From: Ischnura elegans
Lineage: Eukaryota; Arthropoda; Insecta; Odonata; Coenagrionidae
Reading direction: 5' to 3'
Length of the DNA stretch: 64,000 nt
Assembly: GCF_921293095.1 (NCBI RefSeq)
Contig: NC_060247.1
Span: forward strand, 108,271,111-108,335,110
Position numbers and translations under genes: made by a program. The notes beneath the pieces are model-generated. The model saw nothing but the letters and a program-made list of their open reading frames with translations. It did not search any database and was not told the origin of the DNA. Each line of letters opens with the position of its first letter. Position 1 is the stretch's first letter. Of the stretch, positions 24,901 to 36,900 are shown piece after piece.

Positions 24901-27900
24901 ATTTATTCATAATTATTATAAGAAATTTGTCACTGATTGATTTTTTCAAGCTTTAAAAGAGTAGAAGCAAATATTGTTTGACCAAATACAAATTCAATTT
25001 GATGCAAAATACACCATTTTCAATATCATACTCTACAGTGCTTCTATTAGTCCAACTGAATGAGGAACCATGCTTTCAATGATACAATTACTAAAAATAA
25101 TAAGTGAAAATTTCTTTCTACATTTCACAGGAATAGTTCATGCTGGGGCAATAATGCTGTTTCTGAAAATAAATCTTTCATGCACTCACATGTGTTAACA
25201 ACTAAATCAGTGAACAACAGTTGGTACCCAGATGAAATACAGGAAACTGATGCATGACCAAACCAATGCAAACCAAAGAAAAGCCCTGTAGAAGCACCAT
25301 TATTGTTACTTGCTATAAATTAAATCTAATTCAAAGGAATTAACCCTCATCTCATAGCTTTGCTGAGGTATACCGACTTCTAGATTCCATTTCTAAGGAA
25401 ATTCAAGTATGTACGTATATTTGTAACAGATACCTGAAAATACATATACTGCAGGATGTGCTAAGCCTCTGTATTTATGATGTAGATTTAAACATTTGTA
25501 GATAAGTTTAATTTTTGTAAGTTACATGATAGTTCGCAGGTGACTCCAGCTTTCTTGTTCCCTCCCACATAGCTATTTTTTCATTGACGTCAGTTTCCCA
25601 AGCAGCAGTGCTTGTGAAACTGCCATCACCAATAAACAGCTATGCAGTAGGAAACCCAAAAGATGGAGTCAGCACTCAAGCCCCATGAAAGCCTTCACTC
25701 TTAACCCTTGGGCTGTGGGAGTTCACGAATTTATCTGCCGGCCAGTGCAGAAGGGACCCCCTGCGCAGGAGGCACTCACTGCCATGAGGGCTGGTCTGGT
25801 AGAGTTAAGCCCCTTAGTGATCCTTAACCTGGGAAAGGGTGCACAGGGTGTTAATGACACCCCATGGTTCATCTTTGACCCATTGTACATACATCATGGT
25901 ATTCACAGTGTTGTTAGTTCTTATACCTTCAAGTCTCATACATATTGGCAAAATACTGCCAGTATCCCATTAAATTTTCATTCTGCTTCAGGATCGGAAC
26001 GAGTGAAAGTGTCCTGGGGTGGCACCTACACCCCACGTACCCTGCCACGTTCCTCTTATGAGCCATAGGACTTTCCCTGAGCTTTTTCCCTTCATGAGAG
26101 CTATTTTTTTTTCTTTTTTAGCACATAGAACATTGTATCCAGCATGTTTAATAAGATATTTCAAGCCGAGAAACCCAAAGTTGTAAAGTTCAAATATGTT
26201 GCCATCAAATATGGCCAATGTTCAAATATGAGTCCATCAAATATGTTGCCGAATGTCAAATAACGTACATAGAAAACTTCAGTTGAATACATTTCTCCCA
26301 TTATCAATTTTATGGTCATAGTGTAAACGTAAATGTTTAGTATCAATCTAATTTGGTGGGCCTATTTAATAAAGAACACAACTTAATTGTATCATTCCAA
26401 GTAAAAAGAAAACAAAACTTATTTTGGGTGTTAATGACACCCCACATGCCTCCTAGTGTTACATTTTGCCAGGACCCCTCTCAGGTTATGGTGAGGTGAA
26501 GTGCCCAAGTACAATTTATTCAGGTAGCAATAAAAATTTTGGGTAAATGCTGCAGTCAGGGCACATAACATATAAAAATGTTCCCACACTCCAAGGGTTA
26601 AATTAGGTGATGGTAAAGCTGAAATATTTAGATTCAATGACGATTCGTATTTTTTTCATACAACTATAGTTTCATCTTACTGCCACATACATCCAGGATT
26701 ATGCGACAAATTTCAAACTACATGCACACGTATAGAATAATTACAGGGAACATTGGCAAAAGCTGCTTATATTATTTTCCTCAGGTGGAGTCAAGGAATT
26801 GTGGAATTGATGCATCAATTTGACCCATTACTACCAACAAGGCATTTACTACCAGTTCAAATATTAATGTAAGCAATCAATAAGATGTACCTAATTTCTA
26901 TAAACGATTAAGAGCTTTAGGATGAAGCTTTCTCTCAAGAATACCAACAATATTTATATTGGAGCTAATCAATTTGCTGTGAATGCAAAATCATTTATCT
27001 GCATTGAACATGGGTTCATCCTTTGAATTATTGATTAATATGCCCATAAACCTTTCAAGTATGAACATACTGTGCTAAGAGATATTGAATGAAGCATTTT
27101 TAAGGTTAATTGCTCAACAAATATATGGCAGCTAAACTGTAAGCATATTTACATGTTCTCATGAAAGATCATACTCCATTAGTGAGCTAGCATCGCTAAA
27201 ATAGGATCTGGCACTCTTTCATGGAAAATATAATGTTATTGAAATATTCCTAGCATGCAAAGCATAATAATTAAAAATGTAAACAAGTCAAGGAAGATTG
27301 ATAGCCATTACTAATGACAATTCAAAAGAGTTTCAACTCAACAATGTTTTTTTGCAGTCATTCGTTTTTTGCAAATAAGCAAAGGTTATTACAGCAACAG
27401 ACAAAGAGTTAGAGACAGAGACACAAGTATATATTTTGTGTTTAATGGCTAGTATTAGTCAAATTTATTCTGTAGCCAGATTCACTTTCATTGATGAAGC
27501 TGAATATGTCAAATACTCAGCCTCAATAGAACTGCTGAGTCATTAAGAAATGCATTTATTTAGTACAGAAGGAAGGTGAAATGTATCAGTGCATTGATTA
27601 GGAAATTTGACTGATGTGTGTAATACACAGTGTTTCAGGAAAAATATTGCACAGATTTGTTATCTTAGAGTTGAAGTTATTGCTGCAGGAGAAAGCTGAT
27701 TGTGTAATATAGGATAGAGAAGATTTGCTACCATTGCTCCTTGGAAATTCTAGGTGACAGTGTATTCATATATACGTATATGGGGTGAGGTGAAAATGGA
27801 AATTGAAAGATATAGTATGAGGAAGACACCTTAATCCTTGATTTGAAAACTGGGCATTGCAAAGCGCGGAGATTGATCTCCTTGATTTGGGTGCATTGGC

Positions 27901-30900
27901 GTAAGCAATGACTTCCTGAAATCCTACCTGGAAGGGGAACCAGTGGTAGACTGGCTATCAGGTGAGGCTGTGGTGGGCCTTATTCTGCAGGCCAATGTAA
28001 GAAGAAAGGAATCTTACGATATAAGATATGTTCAGTTTTGCTGATTATAATGCAATTAAATTTCTCTCTCATAAAATTGAATTATTTCATTGAGAGACCA
28101 TTTGACTTTTTTATTGTCTACACTGAATGAGACTGAAGTTATCCACAAATAAGTAATATTTATTTTAATTTTAACAATTATTTAGATTTTCAAAATTCTG
28201 TTATGTATGTACTGTTTCAATTTCACAGTGGGCAAAGATATGTGGATGATCTCTATATAAATCATTTGATGCATGGAAATTCGTGCTCTAATAGTGAGTG
28301 ATAAATTGAATATTTGTCATTAATGATTTATCTTAGAAGAAATTAGTGAGAGATGGCAATTCTTTTATTCATTCTTTTTGGAGGAAATTTGATTCAAATT
28401 TTTTTAAGTTCTGAAAAATAATATTCATTGTTAATCACTGGTGACAGTGATATTGATGCCACAGACTTAATGAAGTTCAAAATTTTAAAAAGTATTGATT
28501 GATTAAAACAACTTTTAAAATTTAATCTGACTCAGTGATCATACCTCAAATGTGGTTTTTCTTTGGGAAGAACAGAAGTGGGCTTATATCGTTGTGCTGT
28601 TGAGTCAGAAGTGTTAGAGTAAGTATAGGTAGGCTCCCTGTTAAAAGATCCTCTGGCTCGAGAAGGGTTCACATAGTCAAAAGGTTCAATGGAGTTTTGC
28701 GAGAGAGGCTGATCTGATGAGTCCGAGGAGGACGAGATGGGATAGGCGGCCGAGAGTCGGGAGGGGAGAGAGCCCGACTCGACAACCTCAACCGTCTGGG
28801 TCTGAGTGGGGTTTCGACGGGCTTGCTGGATGGGTCTTTGGGTGGGGGTGCCTCGTCGTGGCGCAGCAGGCTCGACTCTGACGTAACCCGTGCTGTCACG
28901 CTGAGAGGAACCCCTTCGGGGAAAGGATTCAACAGGGGCGGGTGGGGTGGTGGTCGTGGTAGTGGTGGTGGTGGTGGTCGTGGTTTGCCTCACTATGGAA
29001 GGAGAAGAATAAGAGGAGGGAGGAGCTCTGTCCGCCTCGTCACGATTAGCTGTCCCTGCTGTTGATTTCCCCCTCTGTCTGTTTCTGCTAGTGGAAAGAC
29101 AGAAAGACATAGATAGAGAGAGGACTTCAGGTACGAACCAGCAGCTGAAAAGTGGATTGTAGCTGTTTTTCCACTCATGATGTACACACTAAAAAATCTA
29201 CATTTTTTAAATGGAAGAGAAAGTCTATCAGCCCCCTGGATATCTAATGCTGGCAAAATAAACTGTTAGAATAACTTCCATTACTAAACTCGTTCATTCT
29301 GATCTCATTCATTTATTCTTATCCTGTTTTCATGCCAAACTGAAAAAAAAGATGTGTTTTCTCAAATTTATGCTCATTGAAATAGTTTTCAACTTTCAGT
29401 GGGGCACTGTAACACACAGTTGTGGATCTATGAAGGGGCTGAGATCCACCCCCCATTGTTTAAAAACATGCGCAAGATAGAATAAAAATTTTTGGCGGGC
29501 ATCCATTTGTACAAGTTTTTTAATAAATAACATTTTGTGGAGTTTTACCTACTATTGACATTCAAAAAACAAAGTAGATTTAAACTCAAGGTCAATTTTA
29601 GATCCTTTTGGTACCTGACAATCAAGCAATACATCTGAAGCAGGGATAACAACCACGAATTCTCACAGCAGCTGAGTGATTGTCCCATTACTTATGAACT
29701 ATAAACAATAGATATTTGAAAAACATTCAATGAAGGCAAACTGGTACAGTAAAAAGATTAAAGGAGCCACAGGTCTGACTGTCTATTACCTAATCCAAGC
29801 TTACATCATCCACTGATGTCATTTAATGAAACAGGTAATCATGCAACTCCAAGTAAAAATAGAAATTGATCTTAATTCATTCACAAATGTATCCTTGATT
29901 ACTAGGTCATTTATACATTACTAATTTCACTCAAAAGTAGCCAGAATGAACTGATGAGGCAGAGTGATTTACAATTTTGAGTTGGCCAATACCAGCAAAT
30001 TTGAAGCCCTAGATAAATTTCTGGTACTGGTTGGTGCTAGCTGTTGATAATCCAGAGGTCTGATATGTATTCTCTTCCAACTTTATCAGTCATAAAATAT
30101 TTATTTCATTGCTTATTAACTTAATGTCAGTTCAAAGCCAGCACCACTAAGGGTTAGCTAACATGAGTACCACATTTTCAGATTTTGAAACTTTGTAAAA
30201 AAAACTTAAGCAGAGTGATGTAAAATTAATATTTACCAACAATTTAGGCCTAGTAATTTAGACAACTGGAACCAGAACTGATAAAACTAATAATCCCTAA
30301 AAATATTCATTTGCCTAACTTGCTTTCTTAAGTGGGACGGTATCTGCAATATCCAATTATTATTTCAATTTATGGACATAATAACTGCATAAATTCAGCC
30401 ACATTAACTTATTTATCTTTTTTATATTTCCTTTCTATCAACAAATGAAAATAAATTTTTTAACCTGAAATTTACATACAAATCATTTCTTTAGTTAAAT
30501 TTAGCTGTAAAATATGGTACTCTGTTCCCAAAGTATTACATATAAAATATATATATAATAGAACATACATGACACAAATGCTTATACACATTCTATTTAC
30601 AAAACTTCTGAGACAGATAGGTGGTAGGGACAAATAGTGGGTGAAAAAAACATATAAGCACTCATCAGGGAATCCACATCTAACAATATGAAATAAAGTA
30701 ATTCAGTGCTTCTTCTCTTGGGCATATATTTCTAATTTACCATTTAAAGTATCAAGCCCAAAACTTTAGAGAATTATTTTATTTATGTACTTTTATTGCT
30801 GTAATAAAAAGGGCAATACTCATGTAAAAAACTAAAAAAAAATGATAACAAGCAGCTACTGAATCAATGAATAAGATAAAGAATGCCTGCCAAGTAATAT

Positions 30901-33900
30901 CCCATGAAATAAACCACGCAAATCTATCAAAATGATACAATGCTAGTATCAGAGCATACACCAGCCCTTGTTGAAAAGAAATTAGGTTTAGGTAAGTATC
31001 CTGTGCAGGCATTGGCACATTGGAGAATGGTTAATACATTTAAAAATCTTTGCTGAAAACTTTGACAGCTAAGAACCTAAGGCAAAGTTTCTTACACCCT
31101 CATGGTGCTAGCTAATAAATTAAAAATGATAACTTACATAATTAGAAAAAAGTCTATTTTCCATTGCTTACCAAAAGTTTAGATAAATAAACCATATACC
31201 ATCTCATGCAAACCATTAGCAATGTAATAAAGAACCTGAGTCTCTGGAATATTTTTTAACGGAGCATCCTCCCATGCAATAACCAGGGAGGGTCCCTTAA
31301 CAACACCAGGTGTAAATACCATTGATGCCCTTGATTTCTGGGATCTATAATACATACAACTGACATAAAGGTTGGATGAATCAGTAGGAATACAGGTAAT
31401 TTATGGAGGCATTACGAGATACAAATTCAGTTTCTTTTCGCCAAGGCTTAGGCTTTCCCTCCACATTTATGTAGTTATGAAAACAAAAAAAAATATCCAA
31501 AGCTAATTTTCCATTACAAAAACAAAATTTTCATGAAAAATAATCTTACATTGTGAATATAATTAAATAATTACGGTTGATAAAGGTGACACTAAACCAT
31601 TTGGTCATCCACTATTCATCTGCTATATGGGGAGCCACCAGATTTATGGAAGATGATAAGATTATCACTGTACAGTTGAACATATCTTATGCATATGTTG
31701 AAAGCAAGTTTCATAGTTCTTCATTGAGGAAGAGCATAAATAAACACTTCCTTCAAAGCAGCTGCTAAATGTGATGCAAAAATTTGTGCAGCCAAAAAAC
31801 TGCAAGTATGATGCTGCCAATCCTATTTTCAATCGATAAAATTATTTTAAAATTACATGATGTATTTGATTTTTTTTAAGTCCCTAGGTAATCCACACTC
31901 CTCCACAAAAATCTGTATCCCTGCTTCTGAAAAGTAGTCACAGAGTTTGACATCAACCTCAACTTCCATAGCAAAACACTCATATTTAGTTCTTATTATT
32001 GAAGTAATTTTGTTGAAGAAAAAAAGGGAAAGTAATCCAATGTTATGTAGGCATAATAAAAGTCATTTATCACTACCATAAATAAACCATATCTAAACAC
32101 AGATACTAATGCCCAACCTTTCATTCCAAACCATTGACCTTTATATTAGCAAAAGATAGCAGTGCCACTTAAATGTAGAGTGTTGTCTTTTAAGACACAC
32201 CTCGACTCCCCATCTGATTTGGTCAGATATCTTTGCTGATACTACATCCATCCATTTGAGAATAGGCTTTATTGATGATGGTGGAACACCTTGGAGGTTA
32301 ATTCCTACAGCTCCTGACACCTTTTGCCCCCAGGTTGAAAATGAAACACTATTGTCATGATGATGACCTAATTGCAAATTTTAACGAACATAGGTACCTG
32401 TTCACAGATGGCCTTTGCTGTTGTGGAGTTTGATTGTACTGAATATCTCCATTGTCCTGAAAAGAGAATATTTTTCATAGATCTCACCCATAGTAAAGAA
32501 TAGATGAAATTGTCACAATCAAGTTCTTAACACAAAATTTCTATAGTGACAACCCAGGTTTTTACAACAATAATGATACATGAATATAGTTTTCCATGTT
32601 AATTCCCACAGTCCCTCTAAATTTTTCAAGTTTTTTCAAATGATACTCAATACTATGTAATAATCATATCCATGATTAGGGCCAAGCTTCTTGGAAGCTA
32701 AACAACAAAATGTGCAGCTTTTTCAGGAAAAAGACAAGTATTTTCAACAGAAAAATGGTCAGATCAATTATCTAAAGTTATGAGTAAAGTAAGAGTGCCT
32801 GAAAAATATTTTCAAGCTTTCATCACAGAAACTAAAAATGTTTGAAAATTTATCAGTTTGAAAATTTCCTCTCCCTAAGAAAGACATTGTTACTAAGAGG
32901 GAAAAATATAGCCACGGTTAAATCGAATAATGAATGGTCAATATTTGCGATTGATAATTTATAAGAGAAGATTAACTGGCAGAGTTGTCACACAGTGATT
33001 GAATGCATTTAGCTTGGAAAGGTAAATGTGCTATAAATTGTTGTAGAAGTCTTTCATACTAGGCACCCATCTGTTGTGCATTTCATAACTATCCTATTAG
33101 AGCTTCAATGAGAATAAAAAAATGAAAAATTTATCATGTATAAATATGTTACGGAACCAATGTATTTTCATTTAATTGCAATTCTTCCTACCTCAGCGCT
33201 GTTGTAATTGTCATTATAGTCAGGGGATTCCAGAGCAGCTCCACCATATGATATATCAGGCTGCACATCTTGTTGAACATAGGTTTGCTGCTGCTGCTGC
33301 TGCTGCTGTTGTGAACTGAGGTAACTGTTAGAATTTCCCCGCCCAAGATAACTTTGTTGCTGGACGACTTCAGGCTGTTGGACCTGTTGAACCTTATAGT
33401 TGGTCTGTCCTCGGTAGCTGTCAGTGCCCACGTTTGTTTGTCTCCCTCCAGACACTTGGCTGTAATCTATGTGTGATGAGAAAGAGCTGTTAGACAAGCC
33501 CTGAAAAATACTTTCAGCTGCATACATATTTTAAATGAGGAAATTCATCAAAACAGAAAGACCCTCTGTGACATATCAAAAACTTCATTCCAGTTTACAA
33601 TTAAAATAAGATCTGAAATTGATCATGTCAGATCTGGAACAGGTATTGCATCGAAGAACTTGAGGCATTATCAGCAGGAAGAAGAAAAAATTGATATTGT
33701 GCTCCATACCATTTCTATACGTTCATCAGTATCAGTTCAATATCAGTTCCTTTTTGTTTTCCAGTCCTATCCAAAGAAATATCATTCCATACTGTCCAAT
33801 TTCAGATTTGAAATTTAGTTTTGATGATGAAGTAGACAGTTATATTTTCAGGGAAGTACCCATGATAAGTTTCCTGTTGCATTATTAACTGTTTTCTGGG

Positions 33901-36900
33901 TTTAATTATTTTAATCAGCTCTTTTCATTCTAGTTACTAAGAGGAAGACTATTTGAGTAAATGCAATCCAGAAAAGACAAAATGCTTTTACAAGAAAATT
34001 CATGAAAGCACCATTCCAAGTCTCACTAAAGTATGCACTGTGCACAAAAGTTTATACTTCTGATGGCTGAGTGGAAGTCAATCATTATCTGAACTATGTC
34101 ATAAGCTGATATTTAAATGAGGCTATAATTTAAATATAGGGGCAACCAAATATCTTCCTTCATGCTCACCAACATCTCTGTAGAGCTCCACTTCATCTTC
34201 GTCATAAAGAGCATAGTAATTGGGATTATATTGCTGAGCAACAGGAGGTGCCACAGAGGAAGAATAGATTGTGGTGGTGGTGGCATTGTAGGTAGCAGGA
34301 GTTGAAACAAGCCTTGCTCTTTGAGCCTGAACAGGACGGCTCTCAATAGACACTTCAACGTCAGAATATCCAGATGTATCAACAGGCCTAGAGTACACCA
34401 GAGTATTAATTAGTACATATATTAGTAATTACTACTGTATTACATGTAATTATGTGTTTGGTTTTTAAGCTTCCTTTAAATACACTGATTAATGAAGGCA
34501 TTTGAGCTATATACTTTACTACGGCACCATGGGAGTGCAAGGAGAAATTTGAATGGATTATAAAAATATGAATTTGAAAAAAATGAGAGTTGCAACTATA
34601 ATTTACTTGGTGCATATCAATTGAAACAAAAAGCCTTGCACATTATTTATTTTCTACTGGAATTTTGTGAAATTTAAGTTAATGAGAAATGTACAGAAAA
34701 GGCTGAACATAAATTAGAAAAGAAAAGTCAAGTTTGCAATTAATTCCATATTACCAATGAGTAGATATTTATTAAGGGCCAAATGCCAGAAAAAATATGT
34801 TACACAAAATTAGAAGTTTAGGATTTGTGTTCAAGGACAACAGTAGGAGATTTTCTTATTCTGTAATTCATGCTCAAGAAAAATCTACAACATTAACAGA
34901 AACCCGAAAATGTGAATAATTTATTATGCATGTGGACCCAAAGATAAATACTTGTACCTAAAACCTCAAATTGTTTTATTCTACATTATTTTCCTCTAAA
35001 TAGAATTCAAAGCCAAAATTATGGGCATATTCACCATATTTTCTACAAAGAGAAGAGTATAAAGGTTTTCCCTCAATTTGAAGCCTTTCAGTAACCTAAA
35101 ATTGCATCTGTGAACCTTACAGATCTCCTCATCTCATTAGCAAGACATTGGTTAAGATCTACTCATGCCCAATCTAAATGCATCAGCCTCCAAACCTCTA
35201 TTTCAGAATCAGTAGCCATGTCTACAGAAATATATTTCTTCACCAATAGATTAACATCTAATGCCTATGTCTCCCAGTTACGTGGGATGGAGGATAACTA
35301 CTAGGAAGTAAAAATGCCTTTCACTTCTTTTATTTAACAGTAGGATTATTTAAGAGTTTTTAATTGCAATTTATACTATACATACTGGACCCATACATGC
35401 AGTGGTATTTACAGTTTTAAGGATTTTCTTTAGACAAAACAATTTATGAGGATAAATGGTATACATAGAGGTACACACTTATATTCCATGCAGAACTGAA
35501 TTGCATGCTCAGAGTATTCACAATGTCATGAAGAAAACTTGCTCCTCAATCCAACAATAAATACAAAGCAGCCCACACTAAAGAAAACAAGGTCTTAAAG
35601 TGCAAATGAGTGTGATACATAATTTACATCCTGATAATCAGCATATCTCATGATATTTTTTGTGTTACTCAGAGGTATAACACATTAGAAAAATGTGAAT
35701 TCATTCCTAGTGCCGAAAGTGGTGAACAGAGTATATAACATGAGTGGATTACATGGTATCGAGCATTAATGCAATAGATCATCAGTAAACAAAAGTATAT
35801 TTTTCAATGTGGTTGCATGACAGATTTTTCTATTTGGAAGATGAATATAAGCACATAACATGACATCAAAAGCAATATAAGCACATAAAATTTAGCAAAC
35901 ACACACAACATCATCAAGTAAGAAGAGTTGATGGCATCTGTTGAGTTGAAAGAGACAGGGAACATCTAGCCAGCACAGCAGCATCTATTGGCACCTGACA
36001 GACAGCACGAGTTAAATATTTGGAGGCCTAAAGACACCGTGCTAGCACTTTAAGACACATCGTGTTAATGCATTGCACCTGGAAAACCTTGGTCAGTTTT
36101 GGCTGAGCATATGTGAGTGCATTTTGCGTGCGTTAAAAAAAAGGGATAAGAGTCTGATATATATTTGTGCTCCAGACATGATACTGGCGTCCCAAGATGA
36201 GTCAAAAGCTACCTCGCTTTGCCCCGAGTTCTGCTCTGGCGTCCAGCATCAGCAACGTATCTAGCGTTGCCTTGGGCGCTGTCAACCCCCTCGTCTTTGG
36301 AGTCCAATTGGTCTTTGGGAGGAGCGGACGTTGTAGTCCTTAGCCGAGAGCGCTGAGTTGGACGGTAAGGTGTGGGTGGGCGGGTTGGACGGGTGGGTCT
36401 GGGGCTGCCTCCCAATGTTGCCACCTTAGGTGTTGTACTTGACTGGGGACTTTTCCTTGTGGGTGGGATATAGGGTCTCAGGGTGGTGGTTGTGGTTGTG
36501 GTCGTGGTTGTTGGCATATGTGTCGTTGATGTTGTTGGAGCTTTGGTCGATGTAGTTGTGACTGGCCTCACTTGATTGCGATATAATGATTCTGTTGATG
36601 TTAAGGGTATTCTCCAAGGCCTGCTCCCTTCTCCTATGTGGTTGCCAGACCTATATGGCACGCTTTCTGTGGGAATGTGTGGAGAAGCAGTTTCCTCAGT
36701 GTACTCATCGTATTCCTCATCCTCCAATTCATCTTCATCATGTAACGTGGTGACTTCAACTAGATTTTTCTTTGGTGTAGTTGTGGGCCTACTTACACCA
36801 ACTGGTATGCGGATGAGTGTAGGTTTGATGCCTTCCTTGTTTGGTAAGGCTGGGCTATCCTGTAAAATATAATGCCCTTTCACAGCAGAAGGGTTCTTAT

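Noticed and set aside
31260..31380. A possible additional CDA5 linker exon between exons 10 and 11
   Set aside because: No good acceptor and donor pair in phase 2, and the flanking exons join directly in frame.
33467..33527. Extension of CDA5 exon 9 upstream to a CAG acceptor near 33503
   Set aside because: Joined to exon 8 it puts a TAA in frame; the ATAG acceptor at 33467-33468 keeps frame.
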